Shown here in pieces: positions 17,118 through 26,707 of a DNA stretch of 64,000 bases. Source of the stretch: CAVSRC01 sp963743015. GTDB lineage: Bacteria; Pseudomonadota; Alphaproteobacteria; Rhizobiales; Kaistiaceae. Position 1 is the first letter of the stretch, and every line of letters starts with the position of its first letter. Location of the stretch: assembly GCA_963743015.1 (NCBI GenBank), contig CAVUOD010000018.1:154238-218237 (forward strand), read 5' to 3'. Both the position numbers and the translations under genes were made by a program. The notes under the pieces are model-generated. The model was not told where the DNA came from, made no database searches, and was given only the letters and a program-made list of their open reading frames with translations.

Positions 17118-17450
17118 ATGAGCGATTTCACGCTGGCCGATCTTGAGGAAATCATCGCCGAGCGCGCCCGCGCGGCCGATCCGGAATCGTCCTATACGGC
17201 CAAGCTGCTTGCCAGGGGCGTCCAGCAGACGGCCAAGAAGTTCGGCGAGGAGGCGGTCGAGGCGGCGCTCGCCGCGGTCGGCGGCGACCCCCACGCGCTG
17301 ACGGCGGAGGCGGCCGACGTGCTCTACCACCTGCTGGTGATGCTGCAGGCGGGCGGCGTCGAACTGCGGGACGTCATGGCGGAACTCGAAAGGCGCACCG
17401 GCCAGAGCGGGCTTGCCGAAAAGGCGGCACGCGGGAAGAAGCAGGTGTGA
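17118..17450 (+). CDS. hisE: Phosphoribosyl-ATP diphosphatase
   Basis: A 110-residue MazG-fold enzyme for histidine step 2 (PR-ATP to PR-AMP). It has SYTAKLLARG, the acidic metal site KKFGEEAVEAALAA, and EAADVLYHLLVML. It is a separate protein, not a HisIE fusion. It overlaps coaA by one base. Confidence 0.96.
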   Translation: MSDFTLADLEEIIAERARAADPESSYTAKLLARGVQQTAKKFGEEAVEAALAAVGGDPHALTAEAADVLYHLLVMLQAGGVELRDVMAELERRTGQSGLAEKAARGKKQV

Positions 17451-18403
17451 TGGACGTGGCCGCCACACCGGACCTTTCGCCACACCGCATCTTCACCCGG
17501 GCGGAATGGGCGAAGCTGCGCGCCGACACGCCGATGACGCTGACCGCCGACGACCTGACCCGCCTGCGCAGCCTGAACGACCCGATCTCGCTCAACGACG
17601 TGGTCGAAATCTATCTGCCGCTGTCGCGCCTGCTCAGCCTCTATGTCGGTGCCGCGCAGGGGCTGCACCAGGCGACCCGCACCTTTCTCGGCACCAATGA
17701 CGGGGTGACGCCGTTCATCATCGCCATCGCCGGATCGGTGGCGGTGGGCAAATCGACGACGGCGCGCGTGCTGAAAACCCTGCTCACCCGCTGGCCGAAC
17801 ACGCCCAAGGTCGATCTGGTCACCACCGACGGCTTCCTGCTACCCAATGCGGTGCTGATGCGCGAAGGGCTGATGGAGCGCAAGGGCTTCCCGGAGAGCT
17901 ACGACCTGGCGGCGCTGCTCGCCTTCATGCGCGACATCAAGGCCGGCAAGGGGCACGTCACGGCGCCGGTCTATTCACACCTCACCTACGACATCGTGCC
18001 GGGCGAGATGATCAGCATCGACCGGCCGGATATCCTCATCCTCGAGGGGCTGAACGTGCTGCAGACCTCGCGCCTGCCGCGCGACGGGCGGGTGGTGCCG
18101 TTCGTCTCCGACTTCTTCGATTTCTCGGTCTATCTCGACGCCGACGAGGCGGAAGTGCGGCACTGGTATGTGGAGCGCTTCCTCAGCCTGCGCGGGACGG
18201 CCTTCCGCGACCCGAAATCCTATTTCCACCGCTATGCGGCGCTCTCCGACGCGGAAGCCGAGGAGATCGCGCTCGGCCTGTGGACGCGAATCAACCTGGT
18301 CAACCTGTTCGACAACATCCTGCCGACGCGGCCGCGGGCCGACCTGATCCTGACCAAGGGCCCCAACCACGCCATAGAAGAGGTCGCGCTCAGGCGCATC
18401 TAG
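17450..18403 (+). CDS. coaA: Type I pantothenate kinase
   Basis: A 317-residue P-loop kinase for the first step of coenzyme A synthesis. Walker A is GSVAVGKSTTARVL (~residue 97). LVTTDGFLLPN and KGFPESYDL are the conserved pantothenate-site motifs. ATG 17450 gives a TGATG overlap with hisE; GTG one codon upstream is possible. hisE-coaA linkage is common in Rhizobiales. Confidence 0.96.
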   Translation: MDVAATPDLSPHRIFTRAEWAKLRADTPMTLTADDLTRLRSLNDPISLNDVVEIYLPLSRLLSLYVGAAQGLHQATRTFLGTNDGVTPFIIAIAGSVAVGKSTTARVLKTLLTRWPNTPKVDLVTTDGFLLPNAVLMREGLMERKGFPESYDLAALLAFMRDIKAGKGHVTAPVYSHLTYDIVPGEMISIDRPDILILEGLNVLQTSRLPRDGRVVPFVSDFFDFSVYLDADEAEVRHWYVERFLSLRGTAFRDPKSYFHRYAALSDAEAEEIALGLWTRINLVNLFDNILPTRPRADLILTKGPNHAIEEVALRRI

Positions 18404-18435
18404 AACCCTTCATTGGGGCCGCGCGCGGCTTGCCG

Positions 18436-18466
18436 CTTGATTTTTGCGGCGCGGCACATGACATAC
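18436..18466 (+). promoter_or_regulatory. grpE: Possible heat-shock-like promoter of grpE
   Basis: CTTGATTTT at 18436-18444 followed 17 bases after CTTG by CATGACATAC resembles an alphaproteobacterial RpoH-type promoter, about 40 bp before the grpE start. I see no clear CIRCE element here. The call is based on visual similarity only. Confidence 0.35.
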
Positions 18467-18505
18467 GGGGCCGAACCCCGAACCGACGATTCATTGGAAC
18501 GGATG

Positions 18506-19153
18506 ATGGCCGACGAAACCCCGACCGCGCCCGAAAAGCAGCCGGACGAGCCGTCCGCCGAGGCACCGGCGGCAACCAACGATGTGGGCCCCGCCGAGCC
18601 TGCGGCTGACGTCCCGACGGCACTTCAGGCCGAGGTGGCGGACATGAAGGACAAGCTGCTGCGCACGCTTGCCGAAATGGAAAACCTGCGCAAGCGCACC
18701 GAGCGCGAAGTCACCGACGCACGCCAATACGCCGTCGCCTCCTTCGCCCGCGACATGCTGACGGTGGGCGACAATCTGCGCCGCGCCATCGAGGCGGTGC
18801 CGAAGGAACAGCGCGGCAGCGGCGATCAGGCGCTGGACGCGCTGATCGAGGGCGTCGAGATGACCGAGCGCGGGCTGGAGCAATCGCTCGCCAAGTTCGG
18901 CGTCAAGCGGGTCGAGGCCAAGGGGCTGAAATTCGATCCCTCCTTCCATCAGGCGATGTTCGAGGTGGAGGTGCCCGACGGCCAGCCGGGGACGGTGGCC
19001 GAGGAGATCCAGGTCGGCTACGCCATCGGCGAGCGCGTGTTGCGGCCGGCGCTGGTTTCGGTGGTCAAGAAGCCCAAGCCGGCGGCGGCGCCGGAGGCAC
19101 AGGCGGCACCCCAGGCAGCCGAAACTGCCGGCAACGGCAGCAGCGGCGAGTAG
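18506..19153 (+). CDS. grpE: Nucleotide exchange factor GrpE
   Basis: A 215-residue cochaperone that releases ADP from DnaK. An acidic, disordered N-terminus (~1-40) leads into a coiled coil with LLRTLAEMENLRKRTEREV, and the C-terminal beta domain ends VLRPALVSVVKKPKP plus an Ala/Glu tail. Tandem ATGs at 18503 and 18506 both fit the GGAACGG ribosome-binding site. grpE is unusually far (12 kb) from hrcA. It is convergent with the hybrid kinase. Confidence 0.96.
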   Translation: MADETPTAPEKQPDEPSAEAPAATNDVGPAEPAADVPTALQAEVADMKDKLLRTLAEMENLRKRTEREVTDARQYAVASFARDMLTVGDNLRRAIEAVPKEQRGSGDQALDALIEGVEMTERGLEQSLAKFGVKRVEAKGLKFDPSFHQAMFEVEVPDGQPGTVAEEIQVGYAIGERVLRPALVSVVKKPKPAAAPEAQAAPQAAETAGNGSSGE

Positions 19154-19162
19154 CCGGGCCGG

Positions 19163-21148
19163 TCAGGCGGCGCTGCGGGCGGTGACTTCGGCCAGGGCCT
19201 GGCGAAGCGCATCCGGGGTCATCGGTTTTTCCACAACGGCATCGATGCCGGCGGCGCCTGCCTCGGCGCGCGTCTCGGCCAGAACGTCTGCGGTCACAGC
19301 GAGGATCGCGGCGGGCGGCATGCCGTGCTCGCGCTCGTGGCCGCGGATGGCGCGGACCGCGGCGAGCCCATCGAGACCCGGCATGTGGAGGTCCATGAGG
19401 ATGGCGTCGAAGCCCCCTGCCCGGCCGGTTGCCGCCGCCACGGCGGCAACGCCGTCGCGCACTTCGGTGACCTCGTGACCGAGCCCTTCGAGAACGGCGC
19501 GTGCCAGCAGCGCGTTGATCTCGTTGTCTTCGGCGAGCAGCACGCTGAGCGTGGTACCCGCCCGGCGTGAGGGCGGCGTCTGGCGCGGCCTGGCATCGCT
19601 CGGGTCGACGCGGAAGCCGCCATCGCCGCTGATGATCTCGCCGACCACACGCGTCAACGAGGCGCGCCGAACCGGGCGGACGAGATAGGCGTCGAAGCCG
19701 GCCTGGCGCAGCGAATCGATATCGCCACGGCGGCCGGGCTCGATGAGGACCACGGCCGGAACCCGGCGGCCGGCGGCTTCGCGAATGCGGGACAGGGCCG
19801 CGGCGGCTGCGGGCATCACGCGGGCATCGACGAGGACCGCGTCGTGCGGCTGGCCGGCGGCGGTGGCCGCGCCGATGACGCCGGCCGCTTCGTTGGCCGT
19901 GTTCACGAGGCGCACTTCCACCCCGCCCTCGGCGAGATGACGGGCGAGCACCGGCGGCTCGGCGCCGGCGGGCGCCACGATGAGGACCGCACGTCCGGCA
20001 AGCACCGGACCGTCCGGCGCCGCGCGTCCGGCACCGGCAGCGATGTCGAGATGGAGCGTGAAGCGGAACAGCGAGCCGCCACCTGCCGCCGGGCCGACGG
20101 TGAGATCGCCGCCCATCTGGCGCACGATGCGCCGCGAGATGGCGAGACCCAGCCCGGCGCCGCCGTGGCGGCGGGTAAGCGCCGAATCGCTCTGCTCGAA
20201 TTCGCCAAACAGCCGCTCGGCTTCGTCGGGGGCGATTCCGGGGCCGGTATCGGCGACGCTGAAGGCGAGCGCGATGCGGCTTTCGACCGGCCGCGAGACA
20301 AGCTCGGCGGCGAGCGTGACACCGCCGGTCTCGGTGAACTTGACGCCGTTGCCGGCAAGATTGATCAGCACCTGGCGCAGGCGGGCGGCATCGACCATCA
20401 CCGCCGCCGGCAAGGCAGCGTCGACGTCGCTGGCGATGTCGATGCCCTTGGCGTGGGCGCGGCCGGCGAGAAGCTCGGCGATCTCCTGAAGCAGGGATTC
20501 GATGTCGGTCGGCGACGGGCGCAGTTCGAGGCGGCCGGCCTCGATGCGCGAGAAATCAAGCATGTCGTCGACCAGCGCCAGCAGCGCCTCGCCGGAAGAA
20601 TGCACGGCGCGGGCATAGGTCTCCTGGTCCGGCGTCAGCGGCGTCTCCATGAGAAGGCCGGCAAGGCCGAGGATGCCGTTCAATGGCGTGCGGAATTCAT
20701 GGCTGACGGTGGCCAGAACGCGGGATTTCGCCTGGTTGGCGGCTTCCGCCCGCTGGCGCGCCTCGGTGAGGGTGCGATAGCGCTCGTCGCTCTCATGCAG
20801 CTCCCAGGCGACGTCCGACAGTTGCTCGACCTGTTCGGCCAGCCGGCGGTTCTCGCGCGCAAGATACGCGACGCCGGAGGCCAGCCGCTCGCTGTCGGCA
20901 CGGTTGGCGCCCCACAGAGCAACGGCGCCGATCAGCACCACGGCCGGCGCGATGAAGGGCGCCAGATCGGGCGAGGTCCAGGCGACGGCGGAAGCGAAGA
21001 GAACACCAAGGCCGGCAGCGGCAGCAAAGAAGCCGGCCGCAACGCGATGCGGCCTGGGAACCGACGTCGTCACCAGATCGGCGGCCTTGAGCCGTTTGGG
21101 CGGGCCGGGGTCGGTACTGTCGGTCTTCGCTTGCACCATTGTCGGCAC
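19163..21148 (-). CDS. Membrane hybrid histidine kinase with two receiver domains
   Basis: 661 residues: two membrane helices (~36-56, 62-80), a coiled coil (~95-145), HisKA with phospho-His150 in SHEFRTPLNG, and HATPase (~255-370). Receiver-like domain 1 (~385-500) lacks the acidic pocket (AVLIVAPAG) and has RP instead of KP, so it is probably inactive. Receiver 2 (~535-655) is intact (LLAEDNE, ILMDLHMPGLDG, VVEKPMTP). The minimal periplasmic loop suggests sensing within or under the membrane. No cognate regulator is adjacent. Confidence 0.92.
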   Translation of the reverse strand: MPTMVQAKTDSTDPGPPKRLKAADLVTTSVPRPHRVAAGFFAAAAGLGVLFASAVAWTSPDLAPFIAPAVVLIGAVALWGANRADSERLASGVAYLARENRRLAEQVEQLSDVAWELHESDERYRTLTEARQRAEAANQAKSRVLATVSHEFRTPLNGILGLAGLLMETPLTPDQETYARAVHSSGEALLALVDDMLDFSRIEAGRLELRPSPTDIESLLQEIAELLAGRAHAKGIDIASDVDAALPAAVMVDAARLRQVLINLAGNGVKFTETGGVTLAAELVSRPVESRIALAFSVADTGPGIAPDEAERLFGEFEQSDSALTRRHGGAGLGLAISRRIVRQMGGDLTVGPAAGGGSLFRFTLHLDIAAGAGRAAPDGPVLAGRAVLIVAPAGAEPPVLARHLAEGGVEVRLVNTANEAAGVIGAATAAGQPHDAVLVDARVMPAAAAALSRIREAAGRRVPAVVLIEPGRRGDIDSLRQAGFDAYLVRPVRRASLTRVVGEIISGDGGFRVDPSDARPRQTPPSRRAGTTLSVLLAEDNEINALLARAVLEGLGHEVTEVRDGVAAVAAATGRAGGFDAILMDLHMPGLDGLAAVRAIRGHEREHGMPPAAILAVTADVLAETRAEAGAAGIDAVVEKPMTPDALRQALAEVTARSAA

Positions 21149-21256
21149 TCGAAATGGCGCGCCGGCGAGGAGGCCGGCACGGGACTTGCGCCAGAGTGAA
21201 CGTTCAAGCTTTCGAAATGTTTGACGGCGGTGCGTCGGGCTGCGGCCAGCGCGCGC

Positions 21257-22789
21257 CTAAGCCGCGGCGGCGAGCCGCTCGCCGACGGCGCGATAGGACA
21301 GCGCCTCGGCGAGATGGATGCGGCCGACGGCGTCAGCCCCGTCGAGATCGGCGAGCGTGCGGGCGACCTTGAGCACCCGGTGATAGCCGCGGGCCGACAG
21401 GCGCATGGCCTCGGCCGCCTGACGCAGCAGCGCCGAGGCAGCGGCGTCGGGCGCCGCCACCTGCTCGATCAGGGACGGGGCGCATTGCGCATTGGTGCGG
21501 ACGTGATCGAGACCGAGGGCAGCGAAGCGCGCACGCTGGACGGCACGTGCCTGCGCGACGCGCTCGGCCACAAGGGAAGAGGATTCGGCCGGCGCCGGCA
21601 TGATGAGGTCCGCCGCGGAGACCGCCGGAACGTCGATCCTGAGATCGATGCGGTCGAGCAGCGGCCCGGAGATGCGCGCCTGATAGTCCTCGGCGCAGCG
21701 CGCGCCCCGCCGGCAGACATGGCCGGGCTCGCCGGCCATGCCGCAGCGGCACGGATTCATGGCGGCAACCAGCTGGATCACCGCCGGGAAGCTGACGCGG
21801 TAATTGGCCCGGGCAATGACGCTCTCGCCGCTCTCCAGCGGCTGGCGCAGCGAATCGAGCACCTGCGGCGCGAATTCGGGAAACTCGTCAAGAAAGAGCA
21901 CGCCGTGATGGGCGAGCGAGACCTCGCCCGGCCGGGCGCGCATGCCGCCACCGACCATGGCGGCCATGGAGGCGGAATGGTGGGGGGCGCGGAAGGGCCG
22001 GCGGCGGGTCAACCGGCCATTGGCGATTTCGCCGGCGACCGAGGCGATCATGGAGACTTCGAGGAGTTCCGACGGCGAGAGCGGCGGCAGGATGGACGGC
22101 AGGCGGCTGGCCAGCATCGACTTGCCGGCGCCGGGCGGGCCGACCATCAGCAGGTTGTGACCGCCGGCAGCGGCGACCTCCAGGGCGCGCTTGGCGGTCT
22201 CCTGGCCCTTGATGTCGGCAAGGTCGGGCAATGTGTCGCCGGCTTCGGCAATGCCGGCCTCGGGCCGCGAGAGGACCTGGGTGCCGCGAAAATGGTTGGC
22301 GATGGCAATCAGGCTCCGCGGCGCCAGGATGGCCATCTCGCCACTCGCCCAGGCGGCCTCGGGGCCGGCGGCAGCGGGACAGATGAGCCCGCGGCCTTCA
22401 GAATTGGCGGTAATCGCCGCCGGCAGCACGCCGGCAACGGCCGAGATGGTGCCGTCGAGCGACAATTCGCCGAGCGCCACGAAATCGCCAAGCTGGTCGG
22501 CCGGGACGGCGCCGATCGCCGCCATCAAGGCGAGCGCGATGGGCAGGTCGTAATGGCTGCCCTCCTTGGGGAGATCGGCGGGCGCCAGATTGACGATGAT
22601 GCGCCTGGGCGGCAGGGACAGGCCGGAGGCGTGCAAGGCGCTCCTCACCCGTTCGCGGCTCTCGGCCACCGCCTTGTCGGGCAGGCCGACGACGACGAAG
22701 GCCGGCAGGCCGGGCACGACCTGGACCTGGACATCGACGGGAACCGCCTCGATGCCCTGAAACGCAACCGTGGTGACGTGAGAAACCAT
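21257..22789 (-). CDS. comM: YifB/ComM-family Mg-chelatase-like AAA+ ATPase
   Basis: 510 residues: an N-terminal Lon-S5-like domain starting MVSHVTTVAFQGIEAVPVDV, Walker A GPPGAGKSMLA (~residue 220), Walker B VLFLDEFPEF, and a C-terminal Mg-chelatase-like domain. The Cys pattern CRCGMAGEPGHVC...C may bind zinc. ComM homologues promote branch migration during natural transformation. The ATG at 22789 is the family start; the long upstream frame runs into AT-richer non-coding DNA. Confidence 0.93.
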   Translation of the reverse strand: MVSHVTTVAFQGIEAVPVDVQVQVVPGLPAFVVVGLPDKAVAESRERVRSALHASGLSLPPRRIIVNLAPADLPKEGSHYDLPIALALMAAIGAVPADQLGDFVALGELSLDGTISAVAGVLPAAITANSEGRGLICPAAAGPEAAWASGEMAILAPRSLIAIANHFRGTQVLSRPEAGIAEAGDTLPDLADIKGQETAKRALEVAAAGGHNLLMVGPPGAGKSMLASRLPSILPPLSPSELLEVSMIASVAGEIANGRLTRRRPFRAPHHSASMAAMVGGGMRARPGEVSLAHHGVLFLDEFPEFAPQVLDSLRQPLESGESVIARANYRVSFPAVIQLVAAMNPCRCGMAGEPGHVCRRGARCAEDYQARISGPLLDRIDLRIDVPAVSAADLIMPAPAESSSLVAERVAQARAVQRARFAALGLDHVRTNAQCAPSLIEQVAAPDAAASALLRQAAEAMRLSARGYHRVLKVARTLADLDGADAVGRIHLAEALSYRAVGERLAAAA

Positions 22790-23070
22790 GCGTTGCCCCG
22801 CCTGCTCCAAGGCGAACCTTAGCGGAGGCTGCAACCGGCCGTCAAGAACATTACGTGAACGAGGTGCAAGCTTACTGACTTCGCGCCCGTTTCCGCGAGA
22901 ATTGCCAAACAAGCGGGAGCGGGTCATTAGTTTTGGAATAAGTCCTGCGTTCTTGATCCGCGCGCGAGTTGACGCCTGAAATGGCGGCCATGTGCGAGTT
23001 CGGCACTGGACAAGCAAATCCTCGCTGATCGGGACGAAGCCGATGGCTAAGATGGCCTTAATAAGGATCA
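22790..23070. other. Intergenic, AT-richer stretch upstream of comM
   Basis: About 280 bp between the comM start and the hypothetical membrane gene. I see no gene, RNA or convincing terminator in it. The base composition is visibly less GC-rich than flanking coding DNA. It should contain the comM promoter. Confidence 0.5.
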
Positions 23071-23515
23071 TTGGATGGACAAGGATCGTTCGACGCGCTG
23101 ATGCAGCTGGCGAATTTTCGTCGCGAGATACGGCAATCACGAGTAACTACGTATTGGTATGTTACGTTAGGTATTTGGGCCGCAATTGCTGCCACAGCAA
23201 CGGCTCTTCATGGTATTTCATATTTGATTCTCATCCCTGCTGGCCTTCTATTAGTTGGCGTCCACATTTACTGGATATATTGGAACTACGTTGCGTCTGA
23301 ACGTACCGCAGCATGGATGTATTATTTCTATGAGAGCGCCGAGCACGCAATATCGCCAAAAGATTTAGCCAACCAGAATTGCCGGTCGAAATTTCACCAT
23401 TGCATGCTGATGCCAACCCCGGACGATTCGATTTTATGGAACATCCGCCGTCGTATTTGCAGCAATAGTAACAGTGGTTTTGGTAGGAATCGCTATTCTG
23501 CTGATCGGAAGCTAG
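23071..23515 (+). CDS. Hypothetical three-helix membrane protein (two frameshifts)
   Basis: Starting at TTG 23071 the frame encodes two membrane helices (VTTYWYVTLGIWAAIAATA and ISYLILIPAGLLLVGVHIYW). Protein-like sequence then moves to another frame near 23341-23350 (RNIAKRFSQPELPVEIS) and again at the T-run 23432-23435 into a third frame that encodes a last helix (SAVVFAAIVTVVLVGIAILL) and stops at 23513-23515. Two single-base deletions explain this. It is AT-richer than the neighbouring genes. I recognise no family. It could be a decayed gene or an intact one with sequence errors. Confidence 0.5.
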
Positions 23516-23613
23516 ACTAGAGATTCTACTAGCTAGGACACCGGATCTCCAAAGCAGGACGGGCACGCAGATACCCCTGCAAGAATCGTTCGGGAAGAAA
23601 TGGTGTGAACGCC

Positions 23614-24315
23614 TCACCCGATCTCGTCAATCAGCGCCGCCAGCTCGCCGAGATGGTCGAGCCGCCGGTAGCGTGGCGAGTCTACCGGCTCCTCGGCGTG
23701 CTCCAGCACCCAGTTGAGGTCGTGGGGGATGTAGACGCCCCAGCTGCCCGCGGCGATGGCCGGAACGATGTCGGATTTCAGCGAGTTGCCGACCATCATG
23801 GCGCGTGTCGGCCCGTCGCCGTGCTGGCGGAAGATGCGCTCATAGGTGCCGACATCCTTGTCGGAAACGATCTCGACGGCCTCGAAGAGGTCGCCCAAGC
23901 CCGATTCGGCAAGCTTGCGCTCCTGGTCGAAGAGATCGCCCTTGGTGATCATCACCAGGCGATAGGTGCCGGCGAGCATTTCCAGCGTCTCCTGCACATG
24001 GGGCAGGGTTTCGACCGGGTGGGAGAGCATGTCGCGGCCGGCCTGCAGAATCTCGGCGATGACCGAAGCCGGCACGGTGCCGCCGGTCACCGTGATGGCG
24101 GTCTCGATCATCGACAGGGTGAAGCCCTTGATGCCGAAGCCGTAGCGGCCGAGGTTGCGGCGCTCGGTCTCGAGCAGCTCGGCCGAGAGCGCGTCCGGCT
24201 CGGCATAGGCGGCGAGCACCGTCTCGAAGCGCGACTTGGTTGCCCCGTAGAACTGCTCGTTCTGCCAGAGCGTATCGTCGGCGTCGAAGCCGATGGTGGT
24301 CAGCCCTGCGGCCAT
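23614..24315 (-). CDS. HAD-superfamily hydrolase
   Basis: 233 residues. HAD motif I is GFDADDTLWQNE, with the nucleophile and acid/base Asp pair. Motif II is VMITKGD, the Lys lies in SDKDVGTYERI, and motif III is MVGNSLKSDIVPAIAAG. A cap domain sits between motifs I and II. It probably removes phosphate from a small metabolite; the substrate is unknown. Its ATG overlaps the gshB stop by one base, so it is translated behind gshB. Confidence 0.9.
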   Translation of the reverse strand: MAAGLTTIGFDADDTLWQNEQFYGATKSRFETVLAAYAEPDALSAELLETERRNLGRYGFGIKGFTLSMIETAITVTGGTVPASVIAEILQAGRDMLSHPVETLPHVQETLEMLAGTYRLVMITKGDLFDQERKLAESGLGDLFEAVEIVSDKDVGTYERIFRQHGDGPTRAMMVGNSLKSDIVPAIAAGSWGVYIPHDLNWVLEHAEEPVDSPRYRRLDHLGELAALIDEIG

Positions 24316-25260
24316 CAGCCCTGCCGCTTCTTCTCGATGGCGTCCCAGATGAGCACGGCGATATCGGCGCCGCCGAAGCGCTTGACCTCGCGGATGCCGG
24401 TCGGCGAGGTGACGTTGATCTCGGTGAGGTAGTCGCCGATGACGTCGATGCCGACGAAGGTGAGGCCGAGCTCGCGCAGGCGCGGGCCGATCGCCGCGCA
24501 GATTTCGTGGTCGCGTTCGTTCATCTCCGCGGCTTCCGCGCGGCCGCCGACATGCATGTTGGAGCGCGCCTCGCCGACCGCCGGCACCCGGTTGATGATG
24601 CCGACCGGCTCGCCCTCGACCAGGATGATGCGCTTGTCGCCCTGGCGCACCTCGGGGAGATAGCGCTGGAGGACGAAGGGCTCACGGAAGGCGCCCTCGA
24701 ACATTTCCAGGAGCGCCAGCAGGTTCTCGTCGCCGCCGGAGATGCGGAAGACGCCGGCGCCGCCGGCGCCGTAGAGCGGCTTGATGATGATGTCGCCGTG
24801 CTCCTCGCGGAAGGCGGCGATGCGGGCACGGTCGCGGGTGATGAGGGTCGGCGGGTTGAGTTCGGGGAACTCGGTGACCAGCAGCTTCTCCGGCGCGTTG
24901 CGCACGCTCACCGGATCGTTGACCACCAGCGTCTTGGGATGGATGCGCTCGAGCATATGGGTGGTGGTGATATAGGCGAGGTCGAAGGGCGGGTCCTGGC
25001 GCAGAAGGACGACGTCGAATGTGGACAGATCGACGAAATCGGAAGGGCCGAGGGTGAAGTGGTCGCCTTCGACCTCGCGCACCGAGACCGGCTCGACCGT
25101 CGCGCCGACACGTCCGTCGCGCATGGCCAGCCGCTCCGGCGTGTAGTGATAGAGCAGATGGCCGCGCTTCTGGGCCTCCAGCATCAGCGCGAAGGTCGAA
25201 ATCGCCGCGGATGACGATCCGCGCGATGTGGTCCATCTGGACGGCTACTTTGAGGGGCAT
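24315..25260 (-). CDS. gshB: Glutathione synthetase (frameshifted near 25200)
   Basis: An ATP-grasp ligase joining gamma-glutamylcysteine and glycine. The N-terminus MPLKVAVQMDHI is in one frame and the remainder from ALMLEAQKRGHLLYHYTPE in another. Removing one T from the TTT complementary to 25199-25201 restores DSTFALMLEAQ and a 314-residue protein. ATP-grasp motifs include DIIIKPLYGAGGAGVFR and the metal-binding YLTEINVTSPTGIRE. The break is probably a sequence error. Confidence 0.93.
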
Positions 25261-25294
25261 CGGTCAGTTTCCGGCTTGAGGGCGGCTGCGTTTA

Positions 25295-25678
25295 TCACGC
25301 GGCGCCGTCTGCGTCGAACGCGTGGGGGATATGGCGCGGCAGACGGCCGGGGACGCAAATGACCACGTCGAAGCGAAGGTCAAGGGCGGATGCTGCCGGA
25401 TGGCCGGCGAGCCACAGGGAGGCGGCACGGGCGATGCGCCGACGGCCGGCCGCGGTCACCGCTTGCACCGCCTCGGCTTCGCTCGGACGCTGCTTGACCT
25501 CGACGAAGGCGACAAGCCGCCCGCGGCGGGCGATGATGTCGATCTCGCCGACCGGCGTGCGGGTGCGCCGGGCGAGGATGCGGTAGCCCTTGAGCCGCAG
25601 GAGCCAGGCGGCCAAAGTCTCGGCGCGGCGGCCGCGGCGCTCGGCCGAACGCCGGGCAGCGCCCTCAGGCGGTGTCAT
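25295..25678 (-). CDS. YraN family protein (UPF0102)
   Basis: 127 residues of the endonuclease-like YraN family. The conserved core is GYRILARRTRTPVGEIDII and LVAFVEVKQR, giving the E...D...ExK-like pattern of nuclease folds. Function is not established. It overlaps the end of rsmI by 14 bp, and the rsmI-yraN-gshB order is conserved in rhizobia. Confidence 0.92.
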   Translation of the reverse strand: MTPPEGAARRSAERRGRRAETLAAWLLRLKGYRILARRTRTPVGEIDIIARRGRLVAFVEVKQRPSEAEAVQAVTAAGRRRIARAASLWLAGHPAASALDLRFDVVICVPGRLPRHIPHAFDADGAA

Positions 25679-26598
25679 CCCCGTCCTTCAGGGCGAGCGC
25701 CCGTTGGTAGAGGTCGCGGCGCTTGAGGCCGGTAAGATTCGCCGCCTCGGCGACGGCCCGGCTGAGCGGCCTGTCCTTGAGCAGTTCGGCAAGCAGGCGG
25801 TCGGCGTCCGCGGCCGAGGGCGCCTGCGCCAGCGGCGGGCCGACGAGCACGACGATCTCGCCCTTCGGCGGGTCCAGTGCTGCGAAACGGCCGGCCAGTT
25901 CGGCGAGCGTGCCGCCGACCACGGTCTCGAAGGTCTTGGTCAGCTCGCGGGCGACCGCTGCGGCGCGGTCGCCCGACAGAACCGCCGCCATGTCGGCCAG
26001 GGACGGCGGCCAGGCGCGGGCCGGTCTCATAGAAGACGAGCGTTGCCGGCACCGCCGCCAGTTCCTTGAGGCGCGTCTGGCGCGCGGCGGATTTCGGCGG
26101 CAGGAAGCCGGCGAAGAGGAAGGCATCGGTGGGCAGGCCGGAGGCGACGAGGCCGGCGAGCAGGGCCGAGGCGCCGGGCAGCGGAACCACGGCATGACCG
26201 GCATCGCGGGCTTCCTTTACCAGCTTGTAGCCGGGATCGGAGATGAGCGGCGTGCCGGCATCGCTGACCAGAGCGACGCGCCTGCCCTCGGCGAGGGCGG
26301 CAAGCAGTTTCGGTCGTTGGTGCGCCGCATTGTGGTCGTGATAGGCGATGAGCGGCGTCTCGATGCCATAGTGTCGCAGGAGCACGACCGTGACCCGCGT
26401 ATCCTCGCAGGCGATCACATCGGCGGCGGCCAGCGTCTCAAGGGCCCGCAGCGAAATATCGCCGAGATTGCCGATCGGGGTGGCAACCACATGCAGGCCG
26501 GGTTCCAGCGGACGGGCCGCCAGGCGGTGGCCGCCGATGGTGAAGAACCGCTCGCCGGCACGCTCCGTCATACCCCCGCCGCTTTTTCTGGCCGTCAT
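25665..26598 (-). CDS. rsmI: 16S rRNA 2'-O-ribose C1402 methyltransferase (frameshifted near 26010)
   Basis: A tetrapyrrole-methylase-fold enzyme acting on 16S C1402. The N-terminal part is clear: VVATPIGNLGDISLRAL, CEDTRVT, YHDHNA, SDAGTPLISDPG. After LVFYETGPR the sequence continues in another frame (SLADMAAVLSGDRAAA...), ending at 25665. One extra base near 26006-26013 explains it; repaired length is ~310 residues. Start at 26598 (MTARKSGG) or 26571 (MTERAGE). Divergent from the LpoA-like gene. Confidence 0.92.
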
Positions 26599-26636
26599 CG
26601 CGCACCGTTCGGTCCACAGGCCGAGGTCATGATATT

Positions 26637-26664
26637 TTGACAGAATCCGGTTTAGGCCTATGAT
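26637..26664 (+). promoter_or_regulatory. Sigma70-type promoter of the LpoA-like gene
   Basis: A consensus TTGACA at 26637-26642 is separated by 16 bp from TATGAT at 26659-26664. The -10 covers the ATG at 26660, so that ATG cannot be the start of a transcript made here. The proposed TTG start is at 26708. Confidence 0.65.
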
Positions 26665-26707
26665 TTGCCGGCTTTTACCGGCTCTGGGGCGAGCAGGGGA
26701 GAATTTA

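Noticed and set aside
21221..22822. A 533-codon plus-strand frame opposite comM
   Set aside because: comM motifs are unambiguous; the Gly/Arg/Asp-rich product is typical shadow composition.
26660..26662. ATG 26660 as start of the LpoA-like lipoprotein
   Set aside because: It lies within the -10 box of a strong promoter; TTG 26708 has a better ribosome-binding site.
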